Assembly (NCBI GenBank): GCA_024399225.1
Contig: JAKSHV010000034.1
Location: 1 to 9,012, forward strand
DNA: 9,012 nucleotides
Reading direction: 5' to 3'
From: an archaeon
GTDB lineage: Archaea > Thermoplasmatota > Thermoplasmata > Methanomassiliicoccales > Methanomethylophilaceae
Positions 6,418-9,012 of this stretch are shown here, piece by piece (the stretch's first letter is position 1; every line of letters starts with the position of its first letter). Both the position numbers and the translations under genes were made by a program. Below the pieces are notes generated by a model. That model was not told the DNA's origin and made no database searches. It was given only the letters and a program-made list of their open reading frames with translations.

Positions 6418-6975
6418 TCACATGAGTTTCTTTCCGTCCTTGAACGCGGAACCGACCCTCTCGGTCATGCTGTAGTATCCGTGTCCCGCGGTGTCGTAGA
6501 CGATTGGTTTGAGTTTTGCGGGATCCACCTTTCCGTCGGTGAGGATGGACTCGTCGGCACATACGTTGACGATCTGTCCGACCATGACCTCGGTCTCGGC
6601 GTCGTAGCTCACGAGCTTGCATTCGAGTGCGAGGGGGAGCTCTTTGATGAGGGGAGCGTCCACGTTCTCGCTCTTCTCTGCGTGGAATCCTGCCTTTGCG
6701 AACTTGTCTGGCACATCGTTTGCGGAGACGATTCCGACGTAGTCGCAGGGGACCAGTTGATCTACGGTCGCCATGCTGACAGTGAATGCCTTGCGCTCCA
6801 CCACGTTGGCGGTGGTCTTGTGGGACCTGTCCACACAGATGGTGATCTTGTCCTCTCCAGAGATTCCTCCCCAGGCAGCGTTCATTGCGTCGGGGACGCC
6901 GTTGCTGTCGTAGGATGCGATGATGTAGACGGGCATAGGGTAGGCCATGGGTTTGGCACCGAAGTTCTTCCTCAT
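6418..6975 (-). CDS. Flavin reductase-like FMN-binding split-barrel protein
   Basis: A 185-residue cytoplasmic flavoprotein of the flavin reductase-like family (FMN-binding split barrel), which binds FMN and reduces flavins or other acceptors with NAD(P)H or an electron carrier. Family signatures: MRKNFGAKP at the start, PVYIIASYDSNGVPDAMNAAWGG (15-37, in which MNAAWGG contacts flavin), a SHKTTANV segment (51-58) for phosphate binding, AFTVSMA (63-69), and SNADVPDKF-like SANDVPDKF (84-92). ATG at 6975 was chosen over an in-frame GTG at 6996 because relatives begin at this methionine and a weak TATA box (minus-strand TTTTAAGG, 6998-7005) lies 26-27 nt upstream, again a leaderless pattern. It follows the 149-residue gene by 34 nt and could also be cotranscribed with it. 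Supply of its cofactor could come from the rib operon. Physiological acceptor unknown. Confidence 0.92.
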   Translation of the reverse strand: MRKNFGAKPMAYPMPVYIIASYDSNGVPDAMNAAWGGISGEDKITICVDRSHKTTANVVERKAFTVSMATVDQLVPCDYVGIVSANDVPDKFAKAGFHAEKSENVDAPLIKELPLALECKLVSYDAETEVMVGQIVNVCADESILTDGKVDPAKLKPIVYDTAGHGYYSMTERVGSAFKDGKKLM

Positions 6976-6997
6976 GACCGATACATATCTCAGCACA

Positions 6998-7005
6998 CCT
7001 TAAAA
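6998..7005 (-). promoter_or_regulatory. Weak TATA-like box of the flavin reductase-like gene
   Basis: Minus-strand TTTTAAGG centred 26-27 nt before the ATG at 6975, just outside the upstream gene's stop. Spacing is right but the element is poor, so cotranscription from the upstream gene is an alternative. Confidence 0.35.
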
Positions 7006-7009
7006 CCTA

Positions 7010-7459
7010 TCACGCCTCGGTAGCGGGAAGATAGCTCTGCAGGAATCCTCCGACCTTGGCTGATTCCGTGTTCTCTATCTCGGATGCGAATTCCACTAAG
7101 CCCTTCAGCATCTTCTGGAAACCGTCCGGGAATGCACCGTCACCGGAGGAGTAATACCAATCGAACTTCGTCATGATGCTTACACTCCAGGAGGGGGCAT
7201 ATCCCGTGCTGACATGGCTGTCGTACCTTTTCTCCCACTTCTGGAATCCTGAATATGCGACCGGGATCACCAGTTTCCACCATTGGTCATCGGTGAGTTT
7301 AACCTCCGTCCTCCGCCCCACGCCTTTGTTGAATGTGGATACCCTGCAGTTACGCGTACTGCACCATGCCTCGATCGTAAGGGATCCGCGATTGGTGAAA
7401 AATTCGAAACGGATGTTGCCGATGTAATCCTTTCTGAACGATTTTTCTGGTGTATCCAT
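7010..7459 (-). CDS. Hypothetical protein, 149 residues
   Basis: I do not recognise this family. The protein is cytoplasmic (no signal or membrane segment) and unusually aromatic, with beta-rich stretches in the first half (IRFEFFTNRGSLTIEAW, 16-32) and then DDQWWKLVI (58-66), QKWEKRYDS (73-81), APSWSVSIM (88-96), KFDWYYSSGDGAFPDGFQ (98-115) and a helical tail (MLKGLVEFASEIE, 117-129). The W-x-V ... S-x-G-x-x-A-F-P-x-x-F ... L arrangement is reminiscent of small uncharacterised proteins in gut bacteria and archaea, but this is an impression. Two cysteines, C33 and C38, are close together. ATG at 7495 lies inside the TATA box and cannot be used, so ATG at 7459 was chosen. A 28-bp palindrome occupies its promoter. 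Codon use is less biased than in neighbours, which may signal acquisition. Confidence 0.75.
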   Translation of the reverse strand: MDTPEKSFRKDYIGNIRFEFFTNRGSLTIEAWCSTRNCRVSTFNKGVGRRTEVKLTDDQWWKLVIPVAYSGFQKWEKRYDSHVSTGYAPSWSVSIMTKFDWYYSSGDGAFPDGFQKMLKGLVEFASEIENTESAKVGGFLQSYLPATEA

Positions 7460-7464
7460 GTGTA

Positions 7465-7492
7465 GAGTGCTCCCGGATTGCCGGGAACACTC
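7465..7492. promoter_or_regulatory. 28-bp palindrome at the transcription start: candidate operator
   Basis: Arms GAGTG-C-TCCCGG (7465-7476) and CCGGGA-A-CACTC (7481-7492) match at 11 of 12 positions around a 4-bp centre ATTG. The palindrome fills the space between the minus-strand TATA box (7493-7503) and the ATG at 7459 and would span the predicted start near 7472. Because the transcript would start inside it, a DNA operator is more likely than an RNA hairpin. Confidence 0.55.
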
Positions 7493-7503
7493 CATATAAT
7501 ATA
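7493..7503 (-). promoter_or_regulatory. TATA box of the 149-residue gene
   Basis: Minus-strand TATATTATATG, abutting the palindrome at 7465-7492; predicts a transcript start near 7472 and a leader of about 13 nt. Confidence 0.55.
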
Positions 7504-7512
7504 ACGACTAGG

Positions 7513-7529
7513 ATGTTATATTATAACAT
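7513..7529. terminator. AT-rich perfect palindrome after the marker-8 gene
   Basis: ATGTTATA-T-TATAACAT, 8-bp arms around one base, starting 13 nt past the marker-8 stop and ending 10 nt before the TATA box of the next gene. It may help termination or be a protein-binding site for the downstream promoter; a stem of only A-T pairs is weak as a terminator. Confidence 0.35.
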
Positions 7530-7541
7530 GAAAATGTTATT

Positions 7542-8381
7542 TCAAAGCCAGGGCTGGGGATCCACAGTGGGAGTCTTTCTGTCCCAGGGTTCCCTGCCGA
7601 TGGAGTGGAGCTTGTCGACGACGAGCTTCTTTCCGATGTCGGTGATGGCGATGATCTGAATCTTATTTCCTGCGATAACGACATCCTCCCTCTCGAATGC
7701 GATCTCGCGGATTGCACGGGATGCACAGGCAGTGAGGAAGTCGCAATTCTCATAGAACCTTGCGGCACCGTGCTCGGACACCATACTGGTGTGGACACCT
7801 ACGAGAACGACCTTGTCGCCGCACATCTCCCTGATAATCTTGGCCTGCTCGGGGCATGCAACGGTGACGGCGAACTTCTTCAGACCCATGTCGAGAGCCT
7901 TCTGGGCACCTTTGACCTGGTCGATGGGGGTAGTCTCGGGATCGATGACGTTCTCCCTTCCAACAGCATCCAAAACGACCTGCAGAGGAGTGGTCTCGAC
8001 GATACCGGAGATTCTTCCGCAGAGTCCCTGAACAACGGCAGGCTCCTTAACAACGGCAGTACCGCATCCGTCGGCTACGATGACGGTTGCCTCGATCTCG
8101 CCTGTGGCGATGGCAGTGCTGAGGATCTCGGATACCCCGAAGGTAACGTAATCCTTGGCGCGGACGACACGGTTCTCGGTTCCGAGACCGAACTCGCGGA
8201 TGCGGAACTCGATGTTGTCACGGATGACCGCTTCGTCGATCTCCTCTATGTTCCTGAACTTGTTGAAGAGAGGACAATATTTCAGACGGGGTTTGGTGAC
8301 CTCGACGACCTTTCCGTCGACGATGGTGACGCGGCTAAGCCCGAGGGCATCCATTACGAGTTTGCTGTGTCCATCAGCCAT
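7542..8381 (-). CDS. Methanogenesis marker protein 8 (DUF2099 family)
   Basis: A 279-residue protein that I recognise as methanogenesis marker protein 8, a family confined almost entirely to methanogens and relatives and of unknown biochemical function; it is expected in the cytoplasm. Visible landmarks: PRLKYCPLFNKF (31-42), RAKDYVTFGVSEILSTA (74-90), EATVIVADGCGTAVVKEPA (97-115), ETTPLQVVLDAVG (129-141), DPETTPIDQVKGAQKALDMG (147-166), TVACPEQAKIIREMCGD (173-189), VGVHTSM (194-200) and FLTACASRAIRE (215-226). Seven cysteines (36, 106, 121, 176, 187, 213, 219) are spread along it; those at 106, 176 and 219 lie in small-residue loops and could bind metal or a cofactor. Length is normal for the family. 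It is divergent from the GNAT gene over a 56-nt gap. No Shine-Dalgarno is close to the ATG at 8381, and the leader is predicted to be under 10 nt. Confidence 0.9.
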   Translation of the reverse strand: MADGHSKLVMDALGLSRVTIVDGKVVEVTKPRLKYCPLFNKFRNIEEIDEAVIRDNIEFRIREFGLGTENRVVRAKDYVTFGVSEILSTAIATGEIEATVIVADGCGTAVVKEPAVVQGLCGRISGIVETTPLQVVLDAVGRENVIDPETTPIDQVKGAQKALDMGLKKFAVTVACPEQAKIIREMCGDKVVLVGVHTSMVSEHGAARFYENCDFLTACASRAIREIAFEREDVVIAGNKIQIIAITDIGKKLVVDKLHSIGREPWDRKTPTVDPQPWL

Positions 8382-8407
8382 GTTATCGGAACGGTATCCC
8401 CAACAAT

Positions 8408-8417
8408 CATATTATAG
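8408..8417. promoter_or_regulatory. Shared TATA element for marker 8 and the GNAT gene
   Basis: CATATTATAG read on plus is centred about 26 nt before the GNAT ATG (8438); its complement CTATAATATG is about 32 nt before the marker-8 ATG (8381). It is the only TATA-like stretch in the 56-nt gap, so one box probably serves both directions, with a leaderless transcript on the plus side. Confidence 0.55.
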
Positions 8418-8437
8418 GGTTTTGCGATGAACATTTC

Positions 8438-8938
8438 ATGATATCCATCAGAAAGGCCACCATGGCCGATGTCGATGTCGTGACCGAACTCCTGGTGCAG
8501 ACCCAGAATGACTTCCGTGCAAGGAACATCAACATGTGGCAGAAGGGATATCCCTCCAGGGACAACATCGTCGCGGATGTGGATCAGAACGAGGCATACA
8601 TCGCAGAGGTCGACGGTGCCTTCGCAGGATACATGTACATCCAATACGGGCCCGAAGAGTTCCAATCGACTCTCAGGGGCACGTGGAGGGATGATAACTG
8701 CACCGTCATGCACAGGCTTCTTACCGTCCCTACCTTCAGAAGGATCGGTCTGGGAACCGCCATGATGAAGTTCTGGGAGCAGAAGACCGTCGAGTCCGGA
8801 CGCACCAGCATGAGGACCGAGACCGATGAGACCAACCTCCCCATGAGGGCACTGATGAAACACTGCGGATTCATCGAGCCCGGACTGCTGACTTTCGATA
8901 ACTCGGATAAGGTCGCGTTCGAGAAACTCATCCGATGA
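8438..8938 (+). CDS. GNAT-family N-acetyltransferase
   Basis: A 166-residue cytoplasmic acetyltransferase using acetyl-CoA; the acceptor (small molecule, peptide or antibiotic) is unknown. The GNAT order is clear: N-terminal IRKATMADVDVVTELL (4-19), the segment INMWQKGYPSRDNIVADV (31-48) common to one GNAT subgroup, AYIAEVDGAFAGYMYI (53-68), motif A VMHRLLTVPTFRRIGLGTAM (90-109) with the pyrophosphate-binding R-R-I-G-L-G (101-106), and motif B NLPMRALMKHCGFIEPG (133-149). Length is normal. The start has no Shine-Dalgarno but a TATA box 26 nt upstream, so it is probably leaderless. It is divergent from marker 8 and the two may be coregulated. Ends in TGA. Confidence 0.92.
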   Translation: MISIRKATMADVDVVTELLVQTQNDFRARNINMWQKGYPSRDNIVADVDQNEAYIAEVDGAFAGYMYIQYGPEEFQSTLRGTWRDDNCTVMHRLLTVPTFRRIGLGTAMMKFWEQKTVESGRTSMRTETDETNLPMRALMKHCGFIEPGLLTFDNSDKVAFEKLIR

Positions 8939-8962
8939 GTTTCCGACCTTTTCACCGTCATT

Positions 8963-8994
8963 CCCACTTGAGTTCGCCACCTATTGGCGCTTGG
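8963..8994 (+). terminator. Possible terminator hairpin after the GNAT gene
   Basis: CGCCA (8975-8979) pairs with TGGCG (8985-8989) around CCTAT, with CCCA (8963-8966) / TGGG (8991-8994) able to form an outer stem across unequal internal loops. An AT-rich run follows (8995-9005). Weak; the window ends soon after. Confidence 0.35.
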
Positions 8995-9012
8995 GATAAT
9001 TATTGCTAGTTG

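Noticed and set aside
6232..7023. Plus-strand open frame of 263 codons opposite the flavin reductase-like and zinc-ribbon genes
   Set aside because: It crosses two minus-strand genes and their promoter and has no motif; antisense shadow of codon bias.
7605..8417. Long plus-strand open frame of 270 codons opposite marker 8
   Set aside because: It mirrors a highly biased real gene; its protein is a low-complexity Asp/Leu/Gly mix with no family resemblance, and the marker-8 match on the other strand is unambiguous.

Overview
The window reads as a piece of a methanogenic archaeal chromosome, most probably a gut-type member of the Methanomassiliicoccales (Thermoplasmata side of the Euryarchaeota). 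Direct support: an archaeal riboflavin/FAD set (archaeal-type RibC and the cytidylyltransferase-type FAD synthetase RibL), a protein recognisable as methanogenesis marker protein 8, and archaeal TATA boxes about 25-28 nt ahead of several start codons with no Shine-Dalgarno site (leaderless genes). Arg codons are mostly AGG and Gly codons mostly GGA. None of the 15 genes called here ends in TAG (11 TGA, 4 TAA), which fits a genome that reserves UAG for pyrrolysine. The order-level assignment is inference.

Layout. Positions 1-857 hold the C-terminal two thirds of a MATE-family transporter whose 5' end lies outside the window. It converges on a DtxR/MntR-type metalloregulator (903-1562, minus) with an unusual cysteine cluster. 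Divergent from that regulator is a compact plus-strand operon, ribB-ribL-ribC-ribH (1752-3810): DHBP synthase, FAD synthetase, archaeal riboflavin synthase and lumazine synthase. It covers ribulose-5-phosphate to DHBP, lumazine and riboflavin, and then FMN to FAD; riboflavin kinase and the GTP-derived branch are not in this window. A two-tier hairpin closes the operon.

The middle is a set of single genes: a formate/nitrite-transporter-family channel (3885-4532), a tiny coiled-coil protein converging on it (4526-4723, minus), a tandem zinc-ribbon protein (4858-5274), then an AT-rich stretch of about 240 nt with strong T-run terminators, a spaced repeat, a near-consensus TATA box and a leader hairpin in front of a 94-residue orphan single-pass membrane protein (5519-5803). 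A strong bidirectional terminator separates that gene from the minus-strand block.

The minus-strand block holds a zinc-ribbon membrane protein (5880-6353), a flavin reductase-like FMN-binding split-barrel protein (6418-6975), an unrecognised 149-residue protein whose promoter carries a near-perfect 28-bp palindrome (7010-7459), and methanogenesis marker 8 (7542-8381). Marker 8 is divergent from a GNAT acetyltransferase (8438-8938), and one AT-rich box appears to serve as TATA element for both. No tRNA, rRNA, CRISPR array, insertion sequence or phage gene was seen. The best leads are the 149-residue gene with its palindrome, the 94-residue orphan with its elaborate upstream region, and the cysteine-rich metalloregulator.
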